In this document: in pieces, positions 13,507 through 21,086 of the stretch | How the letters are laid out: the number at the start of each line of letters is the position of its first letter | Numbering within the stretch: the first letter of the stretch is position 1 | Assembly (NCBI RefSeq): GCF_003952165.1 | Contig: NZ_RXFT01000018.1 | Coordinates: 62,001 to 126,000 of the forward strand | Direction of reading: 5' to 3' | Source: Variovorax guangxiensis | GTDB taxonomy: Bacteria; Pseudomonadota; Gammaproteobacteria; Burkholderiales; Burkholderiaceae_C | Length of the DNA stretch: 64,000 nt | Notes under the pieces: model-generated | Seen by the model: only the letters and a program-made list of their open reading frames with translations | Databases searched by the model: none | Told to the model about the DNA's origin: nothing | Made by a program: the position numbers and the translations under genes

Positions 13507-14862
13507 TCAGGCTGCCAGCCGCTGCGCCGTTCGCCCCGCGGGCCGCGCCAGCCCCAGGTGATCGCGCAGCGTGCGCCCCTCGTATTCCGTGCGGAAGATC
13601 CCGCGCTTCTGCAGGATCGGCACCACCCCGTCGACGAAATCCTGCAGCCCGTGCGGCAGCGCGTCAGGCATCAGGTTGAAGCCGTCCGCCGCACCGGCGC
13701 TGAACCAGCGCTCGATGTCGTCCGCGATCTGCTCCGGCGTGCCGACGATCACACGGTGCCCCCCGCCGCCCGCGAGTTCGCGGATCAGCTGGCGCATCGT
13801 GTAGCCGTGCGTGCGCCCGGCCGCGACCACCGCGTTGAAGAAGGTGTGGTTGCCGTTGCCATTGGCGGGCAGCGGCAGGTTGTCGGGCAGGCGCTCGTCG
13901 AGCTTCAGGCGGTCGGGCGTGATGCCGAGCGTGCCGGCGATGCGCGTGAGGCTGTAGTCCCAAGGGATCAGATCGACCAGTTCGTCGCGGCGGCGGCGCG
14001 CCTCGGCCTCGGTGGCGCCGACGATGGTGGTCAGGCCCGCGAGCACCTTCACCGCGTCGGGGCCCCGGCCCAGTTCGGCGGCGCGGGTTTTCAGTGCGCG
14101 GGCATAGGCCAGCGATTCCTCGAAGGACTGCGAGGCGGAGAACACAGCCTCCGCGTGGCGTGAGGCCAGCTCGCGTCCGTCGGCCGAGGCTCCGGCCTGC
14201 ACCAGCACCGGGTGGCCCTGCGGCGAGCGCGGAAGGTTAAGCGGGCCCTGTACCGCGAAGTGCTCGCCGCGATGCGCGATGGCATGCACCTTGGCGGTGT
14301 CGATGAAGCTGCCGGAGGCCTTGTCGCCGACGAAGGCATCGTCCTCCCAGCTGTCCCACAGCGCTTTCACCACGTCGGTGAACTCGGAGGCGCGCGCGTA
14401 GCGCTTCGCGTGGTCGGGCGTGGCGTCGAGGCCGAAGTTGCGCGCCGAGGGCAGGTCGGCCGTGGTCACCACGTTCCAGCCGGCGCGGCCACTGCTCACA
14501 TGGTCGAGCGTGGCGAAGCGGCGGGCGATGTTGTAGGGCTCGTTGTAGCTGGTCGAGGCGGTGGCGATCAGGCCGATGTGCGTGGTGGCCGCGGCCACGC
14601 AGGCCAGCAGCACCGTGGGCTCCAGCGCGGTGATCGGGCGGAAGTGGATCTGGTCGACGATGGCCGCGTTGTCCGCGAGGAACACCGCGTCGAGCTTGCC
14701 GGCCTCGGCGATCTGCGCGGTGCGGATGTAGTGCTGGATGTCGGCGAAGGCCCACGGATCGCTCTGCGGCAGGCGCCACGCCGAGGGCACGAAGCCCGAA
14801 TGCAGGATGTTGACGTTGAGGTGCAGCTGCCGCGGCGCGGTCTTGTTGTTCGAAAGGCTCAT
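13507..14862 (-). CDS. LLM-class flavin-dependent monooxygenase, NtaA/SnaA/DszA type
   Basis: A 451-residue FMN-dependent oxygenase of the luciferase-like superfamily, working with a reductase that supplies FMNH2. The NtaA/SnaA/DszA signature is clear: FADIQHYIRTAQIAEAGKLD, ATASTSYNEPYNIARRFATL, SSGRAGWNVVTT, QAGASADGRELASRHAE and TPEQIADDIERWF. Members oxidise thioethers, sulfones or aminopolycarboxylates. The four-base overlap with the upstream MetQ-like gene indicates one operon, so the substrate is probably an imported organosulfur compound. I chose the ATG at 14862 (MSLSNNKTAPRQLHLN). The reductase is not encoded nearby. Confidence 0.9.
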   Translation of the reverse strand: MSLSNNKTAPRQLHLNVNILHSGFVPSAWRLPQSDPWAFADIQHYIRTAQIAEAGKLDAVFLADNAAIVDQIHFRPITALEPTVLLACVAAATTHIGLIATASTSYNEPYNIARRFATLDHVSSGRAGWNVVTTADLPSARNFGLDATPDHAKRYARASEFTDVVKALWDSWEDDAFVGDKASGSFIDTAKVHAIAHRGEHFAVQGPLNLPRSPQGHPVLVQAGASADGRELASRHAEAVFSASQSFEESLAYARALKTRAAELGRGPDAVKVLAGLTTIVGATEAEARRRRDELVDLIPWDYSLTRIAGTLGITPDRLKLDERLPDNLPLPANGNGNHTFFNAVVAAGRTHGYTMRQLIRELAGGGGHRVIVGTPEQIADDIERWFSAGAADGFNLMPDALPHGLQDFVDGVVPILQKRGIFRTEYEGRTLRDHLGLARPAGRTAQRLAA

Positions 14863-15692
14863 TGCGAGAAGTAGTCGGGCAGCCGGTAGCCGGCCCATGC
14901 CGGGTTGGCCCTGAAGAAGCGCTGGAATTCGGGCGACTGGTAGGCCGCCGCGATGTCCTGCGCGAATTTCGCGCTCTCGTTGCTGCGCTTGACGGCGACC
15001 ACGTTCACGTAGGGCAGCGTCATGTTCTCCAGCTTCAGCGCCTCGGTGAGCTTCAGGCCCGACGCGATGGCGAAGTTGCCCTGCACGGCGGCGATGTCGG
15101 CGTCGGCCAGCGAGCGCGGGGCCTGCGCGGCTTCGAGCGGCACCAGCTTCAGGCGCTTGGGGTTGGCGACGATGTCGCGCTCCGACACCGAGACCGGGCT
15201 CACGCCCGGCTTGAGCGTCACCCAGCCGATGCCCGCGAGGATGTTGAGCGCGCGCGCCGCGTTCACCGGGTCGGATGGCAGCGTGACCGTTGCGCCGTCG
15301 GGCACGGTGTCGAGGGACTTGTGGCGCTGCGAGTAGAGGCCCATCGGCGGGGTCGGCACATGCACCACCGGCACGAGGTCGAAGCCCTGCTGCCTGTTGG
15401 TGGCGTTGAGGTACAGCGTGTGCTGGAAGATGTTGGCGTCGATCTGCCCGCGCTCCACCGCGTCGTTGGGCTGCACGCCCTGGCTGAACTCGACGTACTT
15501 GACGGTGTAGCCCAGCTTCTTCAGCTGGGGCTCGATGCCGTTGGTGAAGGCATCGCGGTACGGGCCGGGCATGAAGCCCACGCGCAGGTCGGCGGCGTGG
15601 GCGGAAAGCTGGACCGCCAGGCTCAGGGCGAGGCCGCCGAGCAGCGGGGCGAAGCGGCGCAGCCACGACGGCGCGCGCGAAGAGGAAGGCAT
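14859..15692 (-). CDS. MetQ/NlpA-family binding protein coupled to the monooxygenase
   Basis: A 277-residue periplasmic binding protein, the third MetQ-type copy here. The signal peptide ends SAHAADL without a lipobox. The family pattern is present (VKYVEFSQGVQPNDAVERGQ, DANIFQHTLYL, LPSDPVNAARALNILAG, AAQAPRSLAD). It is more diverged in the ligand region than the other two. Translationally coupled to the monooxygenase gene, it probably delivers that enzyme's substrate through the MetN/MetI pump encoded at 10446-11973. Confidence 0.9.
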   Translation of the reverse strand: MPSSSRAPSWLRRFAPLLGGLALSLAVQLSAHAADLRVGFMPGPYRDAFTNGIEPQLKKLGYTVKYVEFSQGVQPNDAVERGQIDANIFQHTLYLNATNRQQGFDLVPVVHVPTPPMGLYSQRHKSLDTVPDGATVTLPSDPVNAARALNILAGIGWVTLKPGVSPVSVSERDIVANPKRLKLVPLEAAQAPRSLADADIAAVQGNFAIASGLKLTEALKLENMTLPYVNVVAVKRSNESAKFAQDIAAAYQSPEFQRFFRANPAWAGYRLPDYFSQ

Positions 15693-15828
15693 GACGACAA
15701 CTCCAGGGGGCGGCGAAAGGAGTTGGGCACTCTAGGGTGCGATGCCTGCCCGGCGAACGAAGATTTGCGCGCTTCCTTATCCGCTGGCCGGATATGGGAT
15801 GTCGGCCCGGTTCCGGCGGCCCGCGGCT

Positions 15829-16221
15829 TCAGGGCGAGAGGATCATCACCTTGCACTGGCTGGGCACGATCCGCATGCCCACCATGTTGCCCCGGTTCTG
15901 CGCGCTCAGGCTGGTCATGCGCGTGGCCGGCGTGCCCTTGACCAGCACGGTGAACGCCCCCGTCACGTGCCGCGACTGGCTCATGAAGGTCTGCGAGACG
16001 ATGCCGCCGCCCGCGCCGGTGGTGTCGCCCAGCGTGATCGGCGTGGTGGTCGCCATGTTGTGCGCGGGCATGCACATGAAGAGGATGTTCCAGGCGTTCG
16101 GCACGGCCGTGGGGCCGAACGCCATGTTGGGGTATGGAATGGGCGCCATCGCGGCGGGTGGCGTCTTGCAGACGTCGGGAAAGGCGAGGTCCATTCCCAT
16201 CAGCTGGCAGTTGGCGAACAT
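15829..16221 (-). CDS. DUF4150 (PAAR-like) protein of the type VI island
   Basis: A 130-residue protein with the DUF4150 pattern: N-terminal MFANCQLMGMDLAFPDVCKT with PPAAMAPIPYPN, then NILFMCMPAHNM and ITLGDTTGAGGG, ending in KVMILSP. DUF4150 proteins are PAAR-like tips that cap the VgrG spike of type VI secretion. Many carry a C-terminal toxin, but this one stops after the tip domain. It is the last gene of the vgrG-led minus-strand cluster. Any effector must be elsewhere or be one of the cluster proteins. Confidence 0.85.
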   Translation of the reverse strand: MFANCQLMGMDLAFPDVCKTPPAAMAPIPYPNMAFGPTAVPNAWNILFMCMPAHNMATTTPITLGDTTGAGGGIVSQTFMSQSRHVTGAFTVLVKGTPATRMTSLSAQNRGNMVGMRIVPSQCKVMILSP

Positions 16222-16257
16222 GGCGGTGCTCCTTTCGGCGAGGTGGAGGGGGACGGG

Positions 16258-16896
16258 TCAGCCCATGTGGATCTGCGCGGCATCGACCTTGACGAGGTCG
16301 CTGGCCGTGACCACCGTGTGGCGGGCGTGCAGGCGTGCCGTGCCGCCGGCTTCGCAGTCGAGATGGCCGACGCGGACCTGCTCGGTCTCGTCCACCACGC
16401 GCAGCGCCCTGCGCGCCATCTGCACCACGCGGTCCGCCACCGATTCGAAGACCTGGCCGACCAGCCGCAGCCGGCCCACCGTGGCGTCGAGGGCCTGGCC
16501 GGTGAAGCGCATGTCGTCGACGCGGCACTGGCCGCTGTCGGCCTGGAGGTTCCATTGCGCGGCCCGCATCTGCAGTTCGGCGCCGCTGCTCAGCCGCAGG
16601 CCGTCCGGGCTCTCGATCGACAGCGCGCCGGCCGCATCGAGCCGGCTGACCGAACTGTCGGCCTGTTCGAGCACCGCGATCAGGTACACCCGGGCGCTGT
16701 CGGGGCCCGACAGCAGCACGGTATCGCCCGCCTCGGGTCTCAGCAGGCAGCTGGCCGCGCGGCGGCAGCGCCAGGTTTCGCCGTGTTCGTCTTCCACCTC
16801 GAAGTTCGAATCGGGCAGCGAGGCCGTCAGCCGGCCAACGAAATGGACCGGCGTGGCGGTCGCTGCGAAGCCGGGACGCAGTGGAACGACATTCAT
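16258..16896 (-). CDS. DUF3540 protein of the type VI island
   Basis: A 212-residue protein with the DUF3540 layout: N-terminal domain with HFVGRLTASLPDSNFEVEDE, Cys-rich CRRAASCLLRPEAGDTVLLS, then a beta-rich repeat-like C-terminal region ending VKVDAAQIHMG. DUF3540 genes sit next to DUF2169 and DUF4150 genes in type VI VgrG islands; a role in assembling or loading the spike is inferred from this linkage only. I start at ATG 16896 (MNVVPLRPGF); the upstream extension of the frame overlaps the neighbouring pentapeptide gene. Confidence 0.8.
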   Translation of the reverse strand: MNVVPLRPGFAATATPVHFVGRLTASLPDSNFEVEDEHGETWRCRRAASCLLRPEAGDTVLLSGPDSARVYLIAVLEQADSSVSRLDAAGALSIESPDGLRLSSGAELQMRAAQWNLQADSGQCRVDDMRFTGQALDATVGRLRLVGQVFESVADRVVQMARRALRVVDETEQVRVGHLDCEAGGTARLHARHTVVTASDLVKVDAAQIHMG

Positions 16897-16963
16897 GGCT
16901 GATTCCTTATCGATGTTGGTTGGTGTGTTTCTCGAAAAAAGCGGGCTGTCGGGGGGGCAGGAT

Positions 16964-18013
16964 TCAGTGCGGGCCGGACCAGGCCTGCGCCTTGAAGAGT
17001 TCGGGCTCGTTCTCGATGATTCCGGCGCGGCTGGAGAACCGGGCGCCTTCCTGCTGCGCGCGATGCAGGCGGGTGCGCAGGAATTGCGCGCCGCCGAGGT
17101 CGGCGCCACTCAGGTCGGCATGCGAAAGGTCGGCATCCTGCATCGCGGCATCGCGAAAGCTCGCGCCGGAGCAGCGTGCGCGGTGGAACACGCAAAGGGG
17201 CAAGTGGGCTCCAGAGAAGTCGGTGCGCTCCAGCAGGGCCTGTGCCCAGATCGACTGGTCAAAGCGTGCGCCGCTGCAGTCGGCGTCGCCGAGGTCGGCC
17301 TCGGGGAACAAGGCCTGGCATGCATCCGCGTTCGAGAAATTCGCCCGCTTCAGCGTCGCGCCCTTGAAGTTGGCCTGAGTGAGCGTGGCGCCGCTGAAGT
17401 CGGCGCCGTCCAGTCGGCTGTCGGTGAACTGGCACATGGGCAGCGAAAGGCCCGCGAAGCACTGGCCGCTCAGGTCGCACTCCAGGAACATCGCGTTCAT
17501 GGCCGACGCGCCCTGGAAGACGGCAGTCCTCAGGTCGAGCCGAAGGAAGGTCACGTAGGCCAGCACCGCGCCGCTGAAATCGGCCTGCCCGAGCTGCGAC
17601 TCGATGAAGCTCGCCCGTTCGAAGCGGGACGATCCCAGCCGGCTTTCAGTCAGTTCGCAGCGAAAGAACCTTGCGAGGTCGAGCCTGGCCTGCGCGAAGC
17701 TGGCCCGCGCCGCATGGCATTCGGCGAAAGAGGCCGCTTCCAGCTCGGCGGCCTCGAACCGTGCGGCATCCATGCGGCTGCGGAAGAACTGCACTTCCTT
17801 CAGGCGAGCGAAGGAGAGGTCGCAGCCCGACAGCGAGCAATGCGACAGCGAGCTGCCCTCGAGGTTGGCGTGCGAGAAGTTCGCGCCGCCGAAGTCGACG
17901 TCGTCCATCATCGCGCCCGAGAGATCGAGGCCACTCAAGTCCCATCCCCTGCAGTCGGCGCTGCCGACCTGGATGCCGTGGCGGACCTTGTCGACGAGTT
18001 CATCGCGGGTCAT
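16964..18013 (-). CDS. Pentapeptide-repeat protein
   Basis: A 349-residue protein made almost wholly of A(D/N)Lxx-type pentapeptide repeats (for example GANFSHANLEGSSL, GATLTQANFKGATLKRANFS, SHADLSGADLGGAQF). These should fold as a right-handed quadrilateral beta-helix. A short N-terminal head (MTRDELVDKVRHGIQ) precedes them. Its start overlaps the DUF2169 gene by four bases (ATGA), so both are translated together. Free-standing pentapeptide proteins such as Qnr and MfpA mimic DNA and bind gyrase. Here it could be a cargo adaptor, a secreted effector or a protective partner; sequence does not decide. Confidence 0.85.
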   Translation of the reverse strand: MTRDELVDKVRHGIQVGSADCRGWDLSGLDLSGAMMDDVDFGGANFSHANLEGSSLSHCSLSGCDLSFARLKEVQFFRSRMDAARFEAAELEAASFAECHAARASFAQARLDLARFFRCELTESRLGSSRFERASFIESQLGQADFSGAVLAYVTFLRLDLRTAVFQGASAMNAMFLECDLSGQCFAGLSLPMCQFTDSRLDGADFSGATLTQANFKGATLKRANFSNADACQALFPEADLGDADCSGARFDQSIWAQALLERTDFSGAHLPLCVFHRARCSGASFRDAAMQDADLSHADLSGADLGGAQFLRTRLHRAQQEGARFSSRAGIIENEPELFKAQAWSGPH

Positions 18014-20613
18014 TCGGCGGCAGGAGCGCGTCGCGCGGGCAAGGTTCGGGCATGCCGCGTGTAGGCGCCGAGCAGATGGGTGGTGCCGTCGAGCAGGCTT
18101 TGCGACACATCGGTGCGGAACAGGTTGGCGCCGCTCAGGTCTGCCTGCGTGAAGACGGCCTTGGAGAAGTTGGCATCGATGAGGTTGGCGCCGCGCAGGG
18201 TGGCGCCGGTGAGGTCGGCGCGCACGAAGAGGCTTTCGCCGGCGATGAGCCGCTCCATGTTGGCCTCCTGCAGCGCGCATTCGGAGAAGTCGCAGTTGTC
18301 CAGGCACGCCTGCGCCAGGTCCGCGCGCGTCAGCGCCGTGGTGCGCAGCCCGCATTGCTTCAGCACGCAACGGCGCAGGATGGCTCCTGCGAGCGTGCTG
18401 CCGTGCGCGAAGCTGCAGGCGTCGAGCCGCGCGTCGGAGAAGTCGGCCGACTGGCTGCAGTCGGTGGTGACGAAGCCGCAGCGCACCAGCGACGCGTTGA
18501 CGAAACGCACGTCCGCCAGCGTGCATTCGAGCCACACCACTTGCTGGAAAGAGGCGCCGTCGAGGGCGATACCGTTCATGCGCAGCTTCGTCAGGAACAC
18601 CTGGTGCCAATCGGAGCCGCGGAAGTCGCATTGGCTCATCTCGCTCTCGGTCAGGCGCGTCTGGTCGAGCGTGGTGTTGGCCATGTTGCATGACATGAAG
18701 CGCGCCTTTTCGCAGTTGGTCCCGCTCAGGTCGGCACCGGAGAAGTCCGTGTACTCGCAGTGCGCGCCGCCGAGGTTGGCGTTTCGCAGGATCGTGCCGG
18801 GCGCCGAGGCGCGAGAAAGCCTGGCGCGCGCCAGCACCGCGCCATCGAAGTTGGCGTTCGCGAGCAGGGTTCCCTCGAGGTTGGCGTCTTCGAGGGCGGC
18901 GCCGGAAAAATCCGCGCCGCTCAGGTCCATGCCCGAGAGATCGGCACCGACGAGCCGCATGCCGCGGAAATCGCGCTCGCCGGGAGCGGCCGCCGCCAAC
19001 TGCCGGCGCAGCTTCGCCGAGCGGAACGAGGGCATGGGCGGCGCGGGGTCGAAGAGGTGGGCGCCGTGGAGATAGCCCTGCCTGATCTGCACCGTCATCC
19101 GCTCCCTGGTTCCGGCGGGCATGAGTGCAGGGGCAGGGTCCGGGGTGGCTGGCGAGGAGGACGGCGTGGCCGCGAGCTGTTCCAGCTGCCTGATGAGCGC
19201 ATCCGGATCGAAGCGCTGCGGCTGCTCGCGGCTCTTGTGGAGCAGGGCGGGGTCGATCTCGTCTTCCTGCCTGCGGCGCATCCGCGCGCTTTCCGCCTCG
19301 AGTCTGCTTCGGGCTTCCATCATTTCTCCCTGCATGCGCTCGAAATGCCCGGGCACGTCGTCGAAGGGCAGCGGTGCGGCCGGGGGCAGGGGGGCCGGCA
19401 GGTATTTGTCGGGGTCCACGCCCAGTGCGATGAGTTCTGCGCGCCGTTTCTCGTGTTCGCGCAGTTGCCCGGCACGGAGGTTGCGCACCAGCGGCCGCTG
19501 CATCGGGTCGGGGGCGTCGAGGACGCTCCAGCCGCCGAGGATCTCTTTCGGCGCAAGGTCGCTGTCGCGAAAGGCGAGCAGGCCGCCGCGGGCGGTGTCC
19601 AGCCGCTGGAGCAGCACCGACTGGTAGTGCTCGGCCGTGCGCGGCTGCCGAGGTAGTTCCAGCGCCGGCATGATGTGCCGCACATCCGCCGCGTCGTCCT
19701 CGCGCACCGGCAGCACGCCGTGCCAGACGAGCGCCACGCGCTCGCGATGCGGAAAGAACCAGGCGGTGGTCAGCCGAAGGGCGATTTCGCGCAGCCCGTT
19801 GCCGTCCTTGTCGAAGCTCGCGAAGCAGCGCGCGCGCCAGTCGGGCAGGGTGCCGGCGAGCACCGGCTTCTCCGGGTGCATGTTGAGGATCTCGTAAGGA
19901 GCGCCGGGCGGCAGTTCCTGCAGGGCCGGCCAGCGCTGGTCTTCGGGCGCGGCATTGAAGAAGCGCCAGTCCATGTCCGGAGCGAAGCCGGGGAAGTGCC
20001 TCTCCAGCCAGTGCTGCCCGTAGCTGCTGCCCATGAGGGCCATGCGCCGAGGGCTGTCGATGGGCACCGGGCCGAAGCTGGCGGGCGCCACCTCCTGTCC
20101 GCGCGAGCGCACCCGCCCGTGAACGGCTTCCACGTTCGGCGCGCGGCGGGTGTGCACGCCGTTGATCGTCTCGTCGAACGCGCCGATGCCGCCCGGGTTT
20201 TCCGGCACGTCCTGCCCGCCATAGGCATGCGCCCAGTCCAGCGGCATCGCCTCGAAGGGCTGCGGCGCGCTCAGGCGGCCGTCGAGCCAGTAGCGGTCGC
20301 CGGATACGTGCAGGGATTTCTCCAGGCCAGCGACGCGCAGGCGCACGGCGCACTCGGTCTTGTCCTGCTGGTGACGGGTGTATGCGTGGCCGCTCGCGAG
20401 CATTTCCGGCATGCACTTGGGCACGCCCATGTCGAACACGCCCATGCCGCCGATTTCCTCGCTGACGGTCTGCCACAGCTCCTGGTCGGCCATGAGCTTC
20501 GGCTGCGCTTCCAGGCTGGCGAGCGCCGTGACGGCCACGCCGAGCTGGTCGACGCCCTGCCAGCGATACGGGCGGGTGAGGATGCCAAGGCGCAAGGGCT
20601 TGACGGTCTTCAT
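18010..20613 (-). CDS. DUF2169 protein fused to pentapeptide repeats
   Basis: An 867-residue fusion. The N-terminal ~330 residues are DUF2169 (MKTVKPLRLGILTRPYRWQG, PLDWAHAYGGQDVPENPGG, PERPxxAGTLPDW-like text, RVALVWHGVLPV). A charged linker (residues ~390-500, MMEARSRLEAESARMRRRQE) follows, then about 340 residues of pentapeptide repeats (GADLSGMDLSGADFSGAALE). DUF2169 proteins act as adaptors or chaperones for type VI effectors. It begins four bases before the end of the small membrane protein gene. A second pentapeptide gene follows with a four-base overlap, so the two beta-helices may interact. Confidence 0.9.
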   Translation of the reverse strand: MKTVKPLRLGILTRPYRWQGVDQLGVAVTALASLEAQPKLMADQELWQTVSEEIGGMGVFDMGVPKCMPEMLASGHAYTRHQQDKTECAVRLRVAGLEKSLHVSGDRYWLDGRLSAPQPFEAMPLDWAHAYGGQDVPENPGGIGAFDETINGVHTRRAPNVEAVHGRVRSRGQEVAPASFGPVPIDSPRRMALMGSSYGQHWLERHFPGFAPDMDWRFFNAAPEDQRWPALQELPPGAPYEILNMHPEKPVLAGTLPDWRARCFASFDKDGNGLREIALRLTTAWFFPHRERVALVWHGVLPVREDDAADVRHIMPALELPRQPRTAEHYQSVLLQRLDTARGGLLAFRDSDLAPKEILGGWSVLDAPDPMQRPLVRNLRAGQLREHEKRRAELIALGVDPDKYLPAPLPPAAPLPFDDVPGHFERMQGEMMEARSRLEAESARMRRRQEDEIDPALLHKSREQPQRFDPDALIRQLEQLAATPSSSPATPDPAPALMPAGTRERMTVQIRQGYLHGAHLFDPAPPMPSFRSAKLRRQLAAAAPGERDFRGMRLVGADLSGMDLSGADFSGAALEDANLEGTLLANANFDGAVLARARLSRASAPGTILRNANLGGAHCEYTDFSGADLSGTNCEKARFMSCNMANTTLDQTRLTESEMSQCDFRGSDWHQVFLTKLRMNGIALDGASFQQVVWLECTLADVRFVNASLVRCGFVTTDCSQSADFSDARLDACSFAHGSTLAGAILRRCVLKQCGLRTTALTRADLAQACLDNCDFSECALQEANMERLIAGESLFVRADLTGATLRGANLIDANFSKAVFTQADLSGANLFRTDVSQSLLDGTTHLLGAYTRHARTLPARRAPAAE

Positions 20614-21074
20614 CGGTCGGCGGCTTCCGGGGATGGGCGAAGGCGGGTGAGGTCGTCGCCGTGGTGGGCCGGGGAGTTGCCGCGGCGCTCGAGCACGACT
20701 TCGCGGCTCACCGGGTCGAAGCGCACCGCGACGGTCTTTCCGGCCGCGTGGTCGGGCAGGTCGGGCAAGGCGATGGCGGTGGTCTGGTCGACGTTGAAGG
20801 CCTCGCTGCCTGCGGTGGCCTGCACGTGAAGATGCAGCTTCGCGATCGCCCACGTGGTGCCTTCGCCCGAGCGGCGTTGGCCGGTGTCGCAAAGGGAGAT
20901 CACCAGCGCCATGGCGGGCACGCCGTTCGCGAGGATGCCGGCAGCCCTGCGCGTGCGCACGAGCCTGGCGGCGTGCCGCCGGCGTTCGCGCGCGAGCGTG
21001 ACGCACAGGGTGAACGCCAGCCAGGCAAGCAGCGGTGCCAGCACCCACCAGATCGTGAAGGAGACATCCGGCAT
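20610..21074 (-). CDS. Small membrane-anchored protein of the type VI island
   Basis: A 154-residue protein with one N-terminal hydrophobic segment (FTIWWVLAPLLAWLAFTLCV), a basic stretch (RERRRHAARLVRTRRAAG) and a beta-rich soluble domain with TVAVRFDPVSREVVLERRG. No family recognised. The domain resembles small extracytoplasmic or cytoplasmic beta-barrel modules. Its start is 12 bases after vgrG and its end overlaps the DUF2169 gene. The position between vgrG and an effector adaptor is one where immunity proteins can occur, but no toxin partner is identified. Confidence 0.7.
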   Translation of the reverse strand: MPDVSFTIWWVLAPLLAWLAFTLCVTLARERRRHAARLVRTRRAAGILANGVPAMALVISLCDTGQRRSGEGTTWAIAKLHLHVQATAGSEAFNVDQTTAIALPDLPDHAAGKTVAVRFDPVSREVVLERRGNSPAHHGDDLTRLRPSPEAADR

Positions 21075-21086
21075 CCGGCCTGGTGC

